A stretch of 64,000 nucleotides of DNA from Armatimonadota bacterium (GCA_020438215.1 JAGQUX010000001.1:1-64000), one strand, 5' to 3'. Counted from the stretch's first letter, positions 51,700 to 60,822 are shown. The notes: generated by a model not told the origin, from the sequence alone. Translations and numbers: made by a program.

Positions 51700-52706
51700 G
51701 AAAGAAACAGATGGAGCTGACCAGCAAACGCAAGGCAGCAATCATTCTCGCCGTTCTTGGTCCGGAACACAGCTCAGAAATCGTCAAGCACCTGAGCGAA
51801 GAGCAAATCGAAATGCTCTCGCTGGAGATCGCCCGACTTGAAAAAGTCGGTTCTGAGATGAAGGCGAAGGTCGTGGAAGAGTTCCACGAGATGGCTCAGG
51901 CGCAAGACTTCATCGCCGAAGGTGGTGTCGAAAGCGCACGCAAAACTCTTGCCGCAGCGTTTGGTGACGAACGCGCCGAAGAGATGATGGGCAAAGTCGT
52001 CAAGTCGATGCAGGTCGTTCCGTTTGAGTTCCTCAAACGCGCCGACCCGCAACAGCTTTATAGCTTTATTCAAGACGAGCACCCGCAAACCATTGCTCTG
52101 ATCCTGGCTTACATGCCTGTAAATCAGGCGGGGAACGTTCTTGCCAAGCTGAGCGAAAGCCAGCGAATTGACGTTGCCGAGCGTATCGCGCAGATGGAGC
52201 AAACTCCGCCGGATGTCGTTCGCAAAGTCGAGCAAATTTTGGAGAAAAAGGTTTCCTCACTCCTGAGCACTGAGATGACCAAAGCTGGCGGCCCAAAAGC
52301 CCTCGTCGATCTTCTCGGCTCGGTAGATCGTGCAACCGAACGCGCGATTCTGGATTCCCTTTCCGAATCCAACCCCGAGCTTGCCGATGAAATCAAGAAC
52401 ATGATGTTCGTGTTCGAAGACATTGTCCAGCTCGACGATCGCGCCGTTCAGTCGGTACTTAAGGAAGTCGATATGAAAGAGCTCGGTACGGCACTTAAAG
52501 GTGTCAACCAAGAGGTTCAAGACAAGATCTATCGCAATATGTCCGAGCGTGCCGTTGAGATGCTGAAGGAAGATATGGAATTCCTTGGCCCGATCAAGAT
52601 GCGCGCGGTGGAAGAAGCCCAACAGAAAGTTGTGGCTATCATCCGAAGACTGGAAGATGCTGGTGAAATCAGCATCGGCCGAGGTGAAGAAGATGAGTTT
52701 GTCTAA
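51696..52706 (+). CDS. fliG: Flagellar motor switch protein FliG
   Basis: 336 residues; start overlaps fliF stop (ATGA). FliG-N, -M and -C domains are present: KRKAAIILAVLGPEHSSEIV (N), FIQDEHPQTIALILAYMP (EHPQT motif of M) and a C domain with VFEDIVQLDDRAVQSVLKEV, containing the charged motor residues. It couples torque from the stators to the rotor. Confidence 0.96.
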   Translation: MRKKQMELTSKRKAAIILAVLGPEHSSEIVKHLSEEQIEMLSLEIARLEKVGSEMKAKVVEEFHEMAQAQDFIAEGGVESARKTLAAAFGDERAEEMMGKVVKSMQVVPFEFLKRADPQQLYSFIQDEHPQTIALILAYMPVNQAGNVLAKLSESQRIDVAERIAQMEQTPPDVVRKVEQILEKKVSSLLSTEMTKAGGPKALVDLLGSVDRATERAILDSLSESNPELADEIKNMMFVFEDIVQLDDRAVQSVLKEVDMKELGTALKGVNQEVQDKIYRNMSERAVEMLKEDMEFLGPIKMRAVEEAQQKVVAIIRRLEDAGEISIGRGEEDEFV

Positions 52707-53388
52707 AAACATCTTCCGAACCGCGGCGCAATATCCAAACTTTGTGGATCGTCTCAAGACGGTTCACGAAGTGGATGCGGAGTCTCCGGCTAACAAGATG
52801 ACTCGTTCGGAAATCCAACGACTTTTCCAAAAAGCGAAGGAAGATGGAGAGCTCGTAGGGTACTCGGAAGGGTACGCCGAAGGTGAGCGCAAAGGGATGG
52901 AAGCTGGTCTCGAAACTGGCCGCGTACAAGCAGCGCAAGCTTTCGAATCCGAGCATGACGACGCTCTTGATCAATTTCGCGAAGCACTCATCCAAGTGGT
53001 GGAGAATGCTCAGCAATCCGTTGTCGAATGGCATCATGAAGCCGAAGAACGGCTTGCTTATCTCGCCATTGACATTGCTCGAAAAGCTTTGGGCCGTGAA
53101 CTCGAAATTCACCCAGAATCGGTCATTGACATTGCCAAAGAAGCTTTGCTCGAAGTCAGTGAAGGGCGACTCGTAAAACTTCGTGTCAATCCCTGGCAAG
53201 CCGGTTTGCTCGAAGCTCGCAAAGACGAACTCCTGGCCAAATTCACGTTCATCCAAAACATCCAAGTCGTGCCCGATGCGGCAATTCAAGGCGGGCTGAT
53301 TGTTGAGAGTGATGGTGGTCTCGTAGATGCCCGCGTGGAAACATACCTTGAGCGGCTCGAAGATGAATTTGAGGAGGACGCGGCATGA
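52693..53388 (+). CDS. fliH: Flagellar export ATPase regulator FliH
   Basis: 231 residues from ATG 52693, overlapping the fliG end by 14 bases. FliH family: an Ala/Glu-rich coiled-coil middle (KAKEDGELVGYSEGYAEGER, KGMEAGLETGRVQAAQAFES) and a C-terminal FliI-interacting domain (LAYLAIDIARKALGRELEIH, RLVKLRVNPWQAGLLEARKD). It keeps FliI inactive and delivers it to the export gate. Confidence 0.88.
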   Translation: MSLSKNIFRTAAQYPNFVDRLKTVHEVDAESPANKMTRSEIQRLFQKAKEDGELVGYSEGYAEGERKGMEAGLETGRVQAAQAFESEHDDALDQFREALIQVVENAQQSVVEWHHEAEERLAYLAIDIARKALGRELEIHPESVIDIAKEALLEVSEGRLVKLRVNPWQAGLLEARKDELLAKFTFIQNIQVVPDAAIQGGLIVESDGGLVDARVETYLERLEDEFEEDAA

Positions 53389-54701
53389 TCGCCCCTCCGA
53401 CATTCCCGAGAATGCAACGTGCTGTCGAATCGGTCAACCGATTTGATGTCATGGGCCGTGTCGCCGAAGTGGTTGGACTCGTGATTGAATCCATCGGTCC
53501 AAATGCTCGCGTTGGCGATGTTTGTTACATCGAAACCGACCCAGAAACCCGAGTTGCTTGCGAAGTTGTTGGGTTCAAAGGCGAGCGAGTTCTGCTTATG
53601 CCGCTCGGCGATGTAACCGGCGTCAAAGCTGGCTCCCTTGTTCGCGCAACGGGTCACTGCCTCCGCGTTCCTGTTGGCAACGAGTTGCTGGGGCGGACTC
53701 TCAATGCACTTGGAGAACCGATTGACGGCCTCGGCCCGATCACGGCAAAAAGCCACTATCCCAGCCTTGCTTCCCCGCCAAATGCAATGGAGCGCCAGAT
53801 GATCTCGCAACCGTTCGAGACGGGTGTTCGTGCAATTGACTCCGTTTTGACAATGGGAATCGGTCAGCGCGTTGGGATTTTCGCTGGTTCCGGCGTTGGG
53901 AAATCGACTCTCCTCGGCATGATCGCCCGAAATGGTCAAGCCGATGTCAACGTCATCGCCCTTGTTGGGGAACGGGGCCGTGAAGTCCGCGAGTTCATGG
54001 AGAACGACCTTGGCGAAGAAGGCATGAAACGATCTGTTGTCATCTGCGCCACCTCTGATGAGCCGGCGCTCATTCGGATCAAAGCTGCTCTCGCCGCGAC
54101 TGCCATCGCCGAAGCCTTCCGCGATCAAGGTTTGAACGTCATGCTGATGATGGACTCCGTCACCCGATTTGCAATGGCTCAACGCGAAATTGGGCTCGCT
54201 GTCGGGGAACCGCCGAGCACCAAAGGCTACACACCTTCCGTTTTTGCCCTTCTCCCTAAGCTCATGGAGCGCGCCGGTTGCGGCCCGAAGGGTGCAATCA
54301 CCGGCATCTATACGGTTTTGGTCGATGGAGATGATACTAATGAACCGATCGCCGATGCCACCCGGGGGATTCTTGATGGACACATCGTTCTCGACCGGAA
54401 GCTAACAAGCAAAGGCCATTATCCGCCCATCAACGTGATGAACAGCCTCAGCCGGGTCATGCCTTTTGTCACGAACAAGGATCACATCCGCCAGGCCAAC
54501 CAACTCCGCGAATACATCGCCGCCTACTACGATATCGAAGACTTGGTGAGTGTTGGCGCGTACAAGCAAGGCTCCAAGCCGGTCGCAGATGCAGCCATCA
54601 CCAAATGGTCAAGAATCAATGGCTTGCTACGACAAGACAAAGCTGAGCCATCGCAATTTTCTGACACTCTCAATCAACTGAAGGAGATCACCAATGAGTA
54701 A
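53385..54701 (+). CDS. fliI: Flagellum-specific ATPase FliI
   Basis: 438 residues, standard. F1-beta-like type III export ATPase: Walker A GIFAGSGVGKSTLLGMIARN (about residues 164-180), Walker B NVMLMMDSVTRFAMAQREI, and GGPKGAITGIYTVLVDGDDT-like region with the glutamate. Start overlaps fliH (ATGA). It energises substrate unfolding at the export gate. Confidence 0.97.
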   Translation: MIAPPTFPRMQRAVESVNRFDVMGRVAEVVGLVIESIGPNARVGDVCYIETDPETRVACEVVGFKGERVLLMPLGDVTGVKAGSLVRATGHCLRVPVGNELLGRTLNALGEPIDGLGPITAKSHYPSLASPPNAMERQMISQPFETGVRAIDSVLTMGIGQRVGIFAGSGVGKSTLLGMIARNGQADVNVIALVGERGREVREFMENDLGEEGMKRSVVICATSDEPALIRIKAALAATAIAEAFRDQGLNVMLMMDSVTRFAMAQREIGLAVGEPPSTKGYTPSVFALLPKLMERAGCGPKGAITGIYTVLVDGDDTNEPIADATRGILDGHIVLDRKLTSKGHYPPINVMNSLSRVMPFVTNKDHIRQANQLREYIAAYYDIEDLVSVGAYKQGSKPVADAAITKWSRINGLLRQDKAEPSQFSDTLNQLKEITNE

Positions 54702-55113
54702 ATTCCATTTTCGATTAGGTCGCGTTCTCGACCTGCGACGTGAGGAAGAAAAGTCCGCCAAGGAACGCTTCATGGAAGCACGAGCGCGCCGAATTGAGGC
54801 CGAATTTGACCTGGAAGGCGTAAACAAGACCCGCGAACTCGCTCTCAACCATGAGGTGAGTTGTCTGGAATCCATGCGTGCCTTGGACAGCTATCTCGCG
54901 AAACTGGAAGACGAAGTTCAGCACATCAACTCCGCGATTGGAGTTTTAGTGGACGAAGAGAACGCCGCCAAAGATCTGTGGATTCAAGCCAAGCAAGATG
55001 CTGATGCATTGCAGAAACTCCATGATGCCGAGTTTGAGGAATGGAAGAAAGAAGAAGCCCGCCGTGAGCAGAATGAGCTTGACGAATGGGCAACGACTCG
55101 GAGGGCGGCGTAG
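54694..55113 (+). CDS. fliJ: Flagellar export protein FliJ
   Basis: 139 residues. Nearly continuous coiled coil with heptads ([40 protein letters not shown], then a second coil), the FliJ/gamma-subunit pattern. It binds FliI in the ATPase ring and helps exchange chaperone-substrate complexes. ATG overlaps the fliI stop. Confidence 0.9.
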   Translation: MSKFHFRLGRVLDLRREEEKSAKERFMEARARRIEAEFDLEGVNKTRELALNHEVSCLESMRALDSYLAKLEDEVQHINSAIGVLVDEENAAKDLWIQAKQDADALQKLHDAEFEEWKKEEARREQNELDEWATTRRAA

Positions 55114-55115
55114 CC

Positions 55116-55751
55116 ATGATTCAACCAAAAGGTTTTGAAGGCGTGCGCTCCCGAATGCAACAAATTCAATCTCGGCTCGAGCAATTGCAAGGGACACAAC
55201 CAACCTTGCAAACACCGACCGCTATACCCAGCGCCGGAGCCAAGCTGGGGCCGGGTTCGTTTGAATCAACCCTCAACGGATTCATGAACGGCACGGGCAA
55301 CGAAGCTCTTGATCCGATTGCTTCCGGGCTTGTTCCAGGTCTGAAACCAACCAGCAATTCTGGGCTCACCCCCGAACTGAGAAACATGATTTACGCCGCC
55401 GCGGATAAGTACAGCGTTGATCGCGCGCTTTTCACGGCTCTGGTGGAACAAGAAAGCTCCTTTAACCCGAACGCAATGAGTTCTGCCGGAGCCCAGGGAC
55501 TTACCCAGCTCATGCCGAAGACCGCGCAAATGCTCGGAGTCACCAACCCGTTTGATCCCGTGCAGAACCTGGATGGCGGTGCGAAGTACCTCTCCCAGAT
55601 GCTCAAGCAATTTGGTGGCGATCAGCGGCTGGCTCTGGCCGCCTACAACGCTGGCCCAGGAGCCGTCACCCGCAATGGAGGCGTGCCGCCGTTCAAAGAA
55701 ACCCAAGACTACGTCAAGAAGATTCTTGGCCGAGTAGGAGCTAGCGGATAA
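55116..55751 (+). CDS. Lytic transglycosylase, SLT domain, flagellar cluster
   Basis: 211 residues, from ATG 55116, three bases after fliJ. The first 95 residues form a low-complexity linker with no signal peptide; the SLT (Goose-lysozyme-like) domain follows: [20 protein letters not shown] (catalytic Glu), [20 protein letters not shown] and [20 protein letters not shown] with NAGPG. It probably opens a gap in peptidoglycan for rod assembly, the job FlgJ does in enterobacteria, and being leaderless in secretion signal it may be exported by the flagellar apparatus. Confidence 0.9.
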   Translation: MIQPKGFEGVRSRMQQIQSRLEQLQGTQPTLQTPTAIPSAGAKLGPGSFESTLNGFMNGTGNEALDPIASGLVPGLKPTSNSGLTPELRNMIYAAADKYSVDRALFTALVEQESSFNPNAMSSAGAQGLTQLMPKTAQMLGVTNPFDPVQNLDGGAKYLSQMLKQFGGDQRLALAAYNAGPGAVTRNGGVPPFKETQDYVKKILGRVGASG

Positions 55752-55753
55752 CG

Positions 55754-56296
55754 ATGGCAAAAAAACCAAAAGGCGAAAAGAAAAAGAAAGGCAAACTCGG
55801 GCTGATCCTCGCGATAGTCTTGCCGCTTGTACTGATTGGTGGAACCGTTGGTGCAGGGATGGCGGGCATCGTCAAGATTCCTGGCCTGACCAAGGCAAAA
55901 GCCAACAGCTTGTATGGTGAAGCGGGCGGTCTGTACGGTGAGGGAAAGGACATTGTCGCATCCGTCACCGAAAAAGACCCTAAGAAGTCCGAAGAAAAGA
56001 AAAAGCCGAAAGACAAGCCAAAGCCAGCACCTGAGCCGGTGGTTGCCGTGGAACCAGAGCCGGAGCTTGATCCAGAAGTCGGGGCCATGAAGCTCGCTAA
56101 GGTCTGGAACAACATCACGCCGAGCCAATTGGCGCCCATCGTGGCTGAATACAAAGATCCGGAGCTAGCCCTGGTTCTCAGCATGATGGATTCGAAAAAG
56201 GTTGCTGCCCTGATTGCCATACTCAAGCCGGATCGTGCGGCGAAATTGAGCAAGGAAATCGAGGCAATCGGGTCCGTCATCCCCGAAGAATCGTGA
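55754..56296 (+). CDS. MotE-like flagellar protein with MgtE N-domain-like C-terminus
   Basis: 180 residues, two bases after the transglycosylase. A cytoplasmic basic tail (MAKKPKGEKKKKGK) leads into one transmembrane helix (LGLILAIVLPLVLIGGTVGA), then a long Lys/Pro/Glu linker and a C-terminal helical domain (LAKVWNNITPSQLAPIVAEY, ALVLSMMDSKKVAALIAILK) like the MgtE N-domain. This architecture is seen in MotE / YlxF, which stabilises the stator and controls torque or export near FliK. Confidence 0.82.
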   Translation: MAKKPKGEKKKKGKLGLILAIVLPLVLIGGTVGAGMAGIVKIPGLTKAKANSLYGEAGGLYGEGKDIVASVTEKDPKKSEEKKKPKDKPKPAPEPVVAVEPEPELDPEVGAMKLAKVWNNITPSQLAPIVAEYKDPELALVLSMMDSKKVAALIAILKPDRAAKLSKEIEAIGSVIPEES

Positions 56297-56320
56297 TCGC
56301 GGTAATATCGTGACCGCTTT

Positions 56321-56396
56321 CCGGCTGTAGCTCAGTGGATAGAGCACTGGTCTTCGGAACCAGGTGTCGGGGGTTCGAATCCCTCCAGCCGGGCCA
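56321..56396 (+). tRNA. tRNA-Arg (anticodon TCG), CCA encoded
   Basis: Acceptor CCGGCTG/CAGCCGG, D arm TAGCTCAGTGGATAGAGC, anticodon stem CTGGT/ACCAG with loop CTTCGGA, T arm GGGGGTTCGAATCCCTC and GCCA end. Lies 24 bases after the MotE-like gene. Confidence 0.95.
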
Positions 56397-56437
56397 TTTT
56401 ATTTAAGCCCGACCGAAGTTCATCAATTTCGGCAAGA

Positions 56438-57727
56438 TCACCCCTCCAGCCGCTTCTTCAGAAACACACCCAAACGAGTAATTCGGCCCCGCGCCATGGA
56501 GTCCACGCGAATCCGCCCGATAGGGGTATCCACACCATCCCCCACCTTGGGGACGCGCCCCAACTCATCCACAACAATGGAAGCCAAGGATTCGGTTGTC
56601 CACGGGTCTTCATCCGTTGCTTCGATGCCGCAATAATCCAGAACTTCGTCGTAGCGGACATCCCATTTCACGGAAAGACGACCAGCACTCGTCTTCTCGA
56701 TTGCCGCGCGCTCCGCTTCCAGGGTGTCTTCCAGATCACCAAAGATCTCTTCCACAACATCTTCCAGCGTTACCAGGCCGCTGGTGCCGCCGTATTCATC
56801 GGTGACAATGACGATCTGCGTCTTCTGATCCCGCATCAGCGAAACCATCCGGTCGAGGGAGAGATTCTCAGGAACATAGACCGCCGGGCGGCAAAGCTCT
56901 TTCAAATCAAAATCCGGCGAATCAGAAGCCTTAACTAGGTCGTGCAGATAAAGAATCCCGACAACATCATCCACATCACCATTGCAAACCGGAATCCGCG
57001 TATGGGTGATCTCTTTGATTTGCTCCATTGCTTCGGAATAGCTGAGTGAGCCATCGAGCCACTTCATGTCGAGCCGGTGGATCATGGCGTCCTCTGCATC
57101 CAGCGTATCCAGCCGCAAAGCGCGAGCAACAAGCTGTGAGTGCGATTCATCCAGTCCGCCCTCGCCTTCGCTCGCACGGATCAGTGACTGGATTTCTTCA
57201 CGGACAAAGGTGGGCTGACCCTCTGGATCGATACGGAGGAGCTTGAGAATCGCCAAACCGGATTTCTCAAATAGCCACACGAGGGGTTGGATGATTGCGG
57301 TGAAAAACCGGAGCGGGTTCACCAACAGCATTGCCGATCTCTCGGGAAACTTGAGAGCCAGATACTTCGGTACGAGTTCGCCGACAACAACCAACGGGAA
57401 GCTGACAATGATGATCGAGATGACCTTAATCAAGCCTTCTGGAAGTCGGCCCTCTAAAATCGGGTCAATAAACCGGTGAGAAATCCACGGCTCAAGGAAC
57501 GAACCAACGCCCAAACTAACGCCCGTAATCCAAATTTGAATTCCCGCCACATACCGATCCATCTGGGCAACAACTTCGAGTACCCGAACAGCGGCTTTAC
57601 TTCCCTTTTTTGCTTGAGTCTCCAGTCGACCCTTTTTAACGGCAACAATCGCAAATTCGATAGCGACAAAGAATCCAGCGAGGAGGAAAAGAACGAGCCC
57701 TAAGATGATCATTCCGAAGTCGTTCAT
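56438..57727 (-). CDS. Hemolysin C/CorC-type CNNM transporter-like protein (DUF21, CBS pair, CorC_HlyC)
   Basis: 429 residues. An N-terminal DUF21/CNNM domain with about four helices (MIILGLVLFLLAGFFVAIEF, GVGSFLEPWISHRFIDP) is followed by two CBS domains (THTRIPVCNGDVDDVVGILY, TDEYGGTSGLVTLEDVVEEI) and a CorC_HlyC C-terminal domain (GRLSVKWDVRYDEVLDYCG, LGRVPKVGDGVDTPIGRIRV). CNNM proteins act in magnesium or cobalt efflux or are associated with membrane damage resistance. The gene is convergent with tRNA-Arg. Confidence 0.93.
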   Translation of the reverse strand: MNDFGMIILGLVLFLLAGFFVAIEFAIVAVKKGRLETQAKKGSKAAVRVLEVVAQMDRYVAGIQIWITGVSLGVGSFLEPWISHRFIDPILEGRLPEGLIKVISIIIVSFPLVVVGELVPKYLALKFPERSAMLLVNPLRFFTAIIQPLVWLFEKSGLAILKLLRIDPEGQPTFVREEIQSLIRASEGEGGLDESHSQLVARALRLDTLDAEDAMIHRLDMKWLDGSLSYSEAMEQIKEITHTRIPVCNGDVDDVVGILYLHDLVKASDSPDFDLKELCRPAVYVPENLSLDRMVSLMRDQKTQIVIVTDEYGGTSGLVTLEDVVEEIFGDLEDTLEAERAAIEKTSAGRLSVKWDVRYDEVLDYCGIEATDEDPWTTESLASIVVDELGRVPKVGDGVDTPIGRIRVDSMARGRITRLGVFLKKRLEG

Positions 57728-57861
57728 GAGCAGATATGAACCTCCGGAAGGGCAACTATGATTGATTTACACGAGGGAGGATGATCGTCGTCCCCCGTGG
57801 ATAAACCGACGAACATTCAGAATATTGTACCTACCCCTATATTTCCCTTTTCCCCAGAGAA

Positions 57862-57867
57862 TAAAAT
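57862..57867 (+). promoter_or_regulatory. -10 box of the aldolase gene
   Basis: TAAAAT, six bases before the GTG at 57874. It decides this GTG over the adjacent TTG at 57877. Confidence 0.5.
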
Positions 57868-57873
57868 TCACAC

Positions 57874-58773
57874 GTGTTGCCTACTGGCGTTTACCCGGCA
57901 AGCGTCACCCCATACGATTCATCCGGCAAAATTGATGTCGGATCGTTCGCCAAGTTGATTGCCTATTTCAGAGCATCCGGCTGTTCCGGAATCGTCGTTT
58001 CCGGCTCCAACGGAGAAGGGCCAAGCATGTCCTCTCCAGAAAAGCGCGACCTACTTCGCACCTGCATACAACTGAGCCACGGCCTCCCCGTGATCCTAGG
58101 GCTGGCGACATCAAGCATGGAGGATGCTCGGTGGCTGACTAACCAAGCCGGTGCTTCCGAGGCGGCAGCCGTTCTTGCTCTTCCCCCTTCCTTTTATAAG
58201 AACGTGGAAGAAGATGGAATCCGCAAGTGGTTTATGGCACTCATGGAAACAAAAGGGGCACCGCTCCTTTACTATCACCATCCCAAGCTCACAGGAATCG
58301 AAGTCTCGATTGACTTCCTCAGGTCTCTTGCCGAGCACCCCAAGTTCTTAGGATTGAAAGACAGCTCTGGGAACCCAGAAAATCTCAAAATGTTTCGTGA
58401 AGTGCTTCCAGAAAAACAACTCTTTGTTGGTGATGAAAACCTCATCATCGAAGCCCTTGATGCAGGTTGGAACGGTACGATCAGCGGGGCAAGCAATGTT
58501 TGTGCGCCGTGGATGTCAGCCCTCATCAGTGACTACACCAGTGGTAACAAAGAATCCGCCCAAGAGAAGTTCAAGATCATCCAACCTGCCATTCAAAAGA
58601 TGCGCTCCTTGCCTCAGCCTCCGAATCACAAGGCGGTTCTTCATAACTGGGGAATCATAGATTGCCCGTTCCCTCGGTTGCCGTACCTAGAAGCAGATCC
58701 AACCGAAGAACTCCAAATCCTCCGCGAGACGATTGGCGTTCATCGTGATAACATCGGCGTTCCCCGACCCTAA
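57874..58773 (+). CDS. DapA/HOGA-type class I aldolase
   Basis: 299 residues from GTG 57874. A (beta/alpha)8 lyase of the dihydrodipicolinate synthase/N-acetylneuraminate lyase family. Schiff-base Lys in FLGLKDSSGN and catalytic Tyr in LLYYHHPKLTG are present, with GSNGEGPSMS at the carboxylate-binding site, which resembles the 4-hydroxy-2-oxoglutarate aldolase branch more than DapA's GTTGE. Specificity is open: it may be DHDPS feeding dapL, or an oxoacid aldolase. Confidence 0.83.
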   Translation: MLPTGVYPASVTPYDSSGKIDVGSFAKLIAYFRASGCSGIVVSGSNGEGPSMSSPEKRDLLRTCIQLSHGLPVILGLATSSMEDARWLTNQAGASEAAAVLALPPSFYKNVEEDGIRKWFMALMETKGAPLLYYHHPKLTGIEVSIDFLRSLAEHPKFLGLKDSSGNPENLKMFREVLPEKQLFVGDENLIIEALDAGWNGTISGASNVCAPWMSALISDYTSGNKESAQEKFKIIQPAIQKMRSLPQPPNHKAVLHNWGIIDCPFPRLPYLEADPTEELQILRETIGVHRDNIGVPRP

Positions 58774-58790
58774 TAGGGATCGGGGACGCC
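58756..58790. terminator. Hairpin overlapping the aldolase stop codon
   Basis: GGCGT-CCCCGA-CCTA and TAGG-TCGGGG-ACGCC form a long stem with a small bulge. It contains the TAA stop at 58771-58773 and lies between convergent genes. No long U tract follows on either strand. Confidence 0.5.
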
Positions 58791-58796
58791 AAGTCC

Positions 58797-58913
58797 TTAT
58801 TCTTCTGAATTCTCAAGACTCTTCATGCGTCGATCCAGGCTCCTGAGATAGAGCCACAGGCCGCACCACACAATGAGACTCGGAATCGCCGCTATGATCA
58901 GATCCGTGTTCAT
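58797..58913 (-). CDS. ccmD: CcmD-like heme export subunit, short
   Basis: 38 residues, too short for automatic calling: a transmembrane helix (LIIAAIPSLIVWCGLWLYL) followed by RSLDRRMKSLENSEE, matching CcmD's helix plus basic, coiled tail. Its ATG at 58913 lies within the ccmC 3' end in another frame (101-base overlap) with GGAGGC upstream. In other bacteria CcmD follows ccmC and helps release holoCcmE from CcmABC. Confidence 0.65.
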   Translation of the reverse strand: MNTDLIIAAIPSLIVWCGLWLYLRSLDRRMKSLENSEE

Positions 58914-59559
58914 CAATGCCTCCTTTCAATTCTAGAACTCCCACCTTGACGCGAAGCTTGTACAGCACTCCCGTCACCCAACTCAGAGCGATAAAGTTCA
59001 GCAAAAGCGTAATCCCGTACCACTGATCCAACTGCCCTTTCGGGAGAGTATCGTTCGGGTGGAAGCTCTTGACTTGCGGGAGTCGGGGAAAAACAAAAAT
59101 CAAAAACAGTGCCGGGATCAAAAGTGCGACTGCGTACCCCGCCGATGCCGATGCCCGCTTCTGCGGATCGGGGAATGCCGATCTCGCTACCATCAACGCC
59201 AGATAGAAGAACATCACCATCATGAAGGAGAGTTGGCGCGGGTCGTTTTGCCACCATTCCCCCCACTGCGTTTTGGAAAACAGGATCCCCGTCAGCATGG
59301 TGATGACCGAAAACATTGCCGCAATCTCGATTGCCGCCGCCATGCTGGCATCTAGTTTCAGATCACGCGTGCGCAAATACTTCACTCCAATCACCGCCGC
59401 CCCGATCAAGGCAATTGAAGTGATCATTGCGCTCGGGACATGAACGAACATGATCCGCGCGAACATGGCACTGCGGAAGCTCGCCGCATTCGGGGCTAAA
59501 AAGGCAAGCAGAGTGGCAAACCCCACAAACAAACCCATTGCCACTCGCCAAAACTTCAT
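58813..59559 (-). CDS. ccmC: Heme exporter protein CcmC
   Basis: 248 residues, six helices. Family motifs: MFARIMFVHVPSAMITSIAL (periplasmic His), the tryptophan-rich heme-handling loop WGEWWQNDPRQLSFMMVMF and the C-terminal histidine region (FHPNDTLPKGQLDQWYG). It interacts with CcmAB and delivers heme to CcmE. The 3' end overlaps ccmD and the C-terminal tail (GIDEHGSDHSGDSESH) is an unusually long hydrophilic extension. Start overlaps ccmB's stop by four bases. Confidence 0.92.
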   Translation of the reverse strand: MKFWRVAMGLFVGFATLLAFLAPNAASFRSAMFARIMFVHVPSAMITSIALIGAAVIGVKYLRTRDLKLDASMAAAIEIAAMFSVITMLTGILFSKTQWGEWWQNDPRQLSFMMVMFFYLALMVARSAFPDPQKRASASAGYAVALLIPALFLIFVFPRLPQVKSFHPNDTLPKGQLDQWYGITLLLNFIALSWVTGVLYKLRVKVGVLELKGGIDEHGSDHSGDSESHCVVRPVALSQEPGSTHEES

Positions 59560-60281
59560 GATCTCTCCCCATTTTGCGGAGCAGTCTTGCTTGCTACCGG
59601 GTCCCCTCGGTCATCCCAGACAGATTCAATCACCAGCGGGCCGGCAACGAGCATCAAAACGGAATACGCCAGCATCGCCATGAGGTTCGACTGCCCCGCC
59701 TGGAGTGAACCAGAGCCAAAGCCGTATCGCACGGCCCCAACTCCCATAAAGATCATCGGGAAGAGGAGAGGCATAGCAATTACGCCCGCTAGCACCCAGC
59801 GATTCGTTGCCCCAATCACTAACGCCGAGCAAAGACTCAATGCGCCAGCAATACCAGCGGTGAAAAGCAGCACGGCCATGATCAAAAACAGAGGATGAGC
59901 GACCTCTGCGTTCGACATCACAAGGAAGATCGCACCGGTCAGAATCGCCAGTACCCAAAGCTGAAATACCGCAAAGAGGAGCTTTCCCGCATACGCAGCC
60001 CCAGGAGGAATGAGGGTTCGCAAGAGATCAAATGTGCCTTGGTCTGCTTCGACAATAAAGAGCCGCGGCACCGCCACCAGCGACCCAAACACGAGGATCA
60101 CGCAGAGAAATGCGGCTTGTAAGGAAGGGTTCAGACGTTGGTCAAATGTCGAAAAAACGACTGTGGCTACGGCAAGAAATCCGAACAGAAGGCTGGCATA
60201 GAGTCCGTGCTTGGCCCGAAGTTCGCAGGCGGCCTCTTTCTTCATCCAAATCCAAACGAGCCTAGTCCAAGATGAGTTCAT
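59556..60281 (-). CDS. ccmB: Heme exporter protein CcmB
   Basis: 241 residues from ATG 60281, giving an overlap of 20 bases with ccmA. Integral membrane protein with about six helices; N-terminal MKKEAACELRAKHGLYASLL is the CcmB start pattern, and FGSLVAVPRLFIVEADQGTF with DLLRTLIPPGAAYAGKLLF follows. It forms the transporter with CcmA for release of holoCcmE. Confidence 0.92.
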   Translation of the reverse strand: MNSSWTRLVWIWMKKEAACELRAKHGLYASLLFGFLAVATVVFSTFDQRLNPSLQAAFLCVILVFGSLVAVPRLFIVEADQGTFDLLRTLIPPGAAYAGKLLFAVFQLWVLAILTGAIFLVMSNAEVAHPLFLIMAVLLFTAGIAGALSLCSALVIGATNRWVLAGVIAMPLLFPMIFMGVGAVRYGFGSGSLQAGQSNLMAMLAYSVLMLVAGPLVIESVWDDRGDPVASKTAPQNGERS

Positions 60282-60822
60282 GTGTCCCCCATTTCTTGTC
60301 GCTCGGGTCGTTGGTGGCAAGGATCACCGCTCCATCAAAAACTTTCAAAACTGCACCGATCAACTCGCGACCTGCCTCATCCAGGGCGGCGGTTGGTTCA
60401 TCCAATATCAAGAGCTCGGGTGAATGCTGAAGTGCCATTGCCAGCTTCAACCTGGCACGCATACCTGTAGAAAAAGAGCCGACCGGTTTATTCCCTGTTT
60501 TCGGCAAGCCAACTCGCTCCAATAGCCCTTCTGTTTTGCCTCCCCGGAGTTGAGCGGCAAGTTCTAAATGCTCCTTCGCCGATAGCTGAGGATAGAGTGC
60601 CAAATCAATCGCGGCATATCCAATCCTCTCTGGACGAACAACGTGTCCTTCTAGCGGACGAACCAACCCTGCCAACACTTTGAGCAAAGTGGATTTTCCG
60701 CTACCGTTTGTGCCTGAGACGACCAAGACATCACCCGCTTTGACTTCTAACTCCACATGACGAAAAAGCCAGTTCTGTTGGAATCGGTGTCCAAGCTCCC
60801 GGGCGGAGATCACATTGCTCAC
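60262..60822 (-). CDS. ccmA: Heme exporter ATP-binding protein CcmA
   Basis: 186 residues from GTG 60822, whose GTGA overlaps the metallophosphatase stop. ABC ATPase: Walker A VVSGTNGSGKSTLLKVLAGL, signature GSFSTGMRARLKLAMAL and Walker B LLILDEPTAALDEAG. The P-loop and FSTGM signature fit the CcmA branch, and ccmB and ccmC follow it directly. Normal length is about 200. Confidence 0.92.
   Translation of the reverse strand: MSNVISARELGHRFQQNWLFRHVELEVKAGDVLVVSGTNGSGKSTLLKVLAGLVRPLEGHVVRPERIGYAAIDLALYPQLSAKEHLELAAQLRGGKTEGLLERVGLPKTGNKPVGSFSTGMRARLKLAMALQHSPELLILDEPTAALDEAGRELIGAVLKVFDGAVILATNDPSDKKWGTHELILD

Noticed and set aside
51075-51770. Ser-rich 231-codon minus-strand frame
   Set aside because: Antisense to the acidic GAA/GAT tract of fliF, which reads as poly-Ser on the other strand.
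53286-54383. 365-codon minus-strand open frame
   Set aside because: Mirror of fliI, whose Walker motifs and overlaps with fliH and fliJ are unambiguous.
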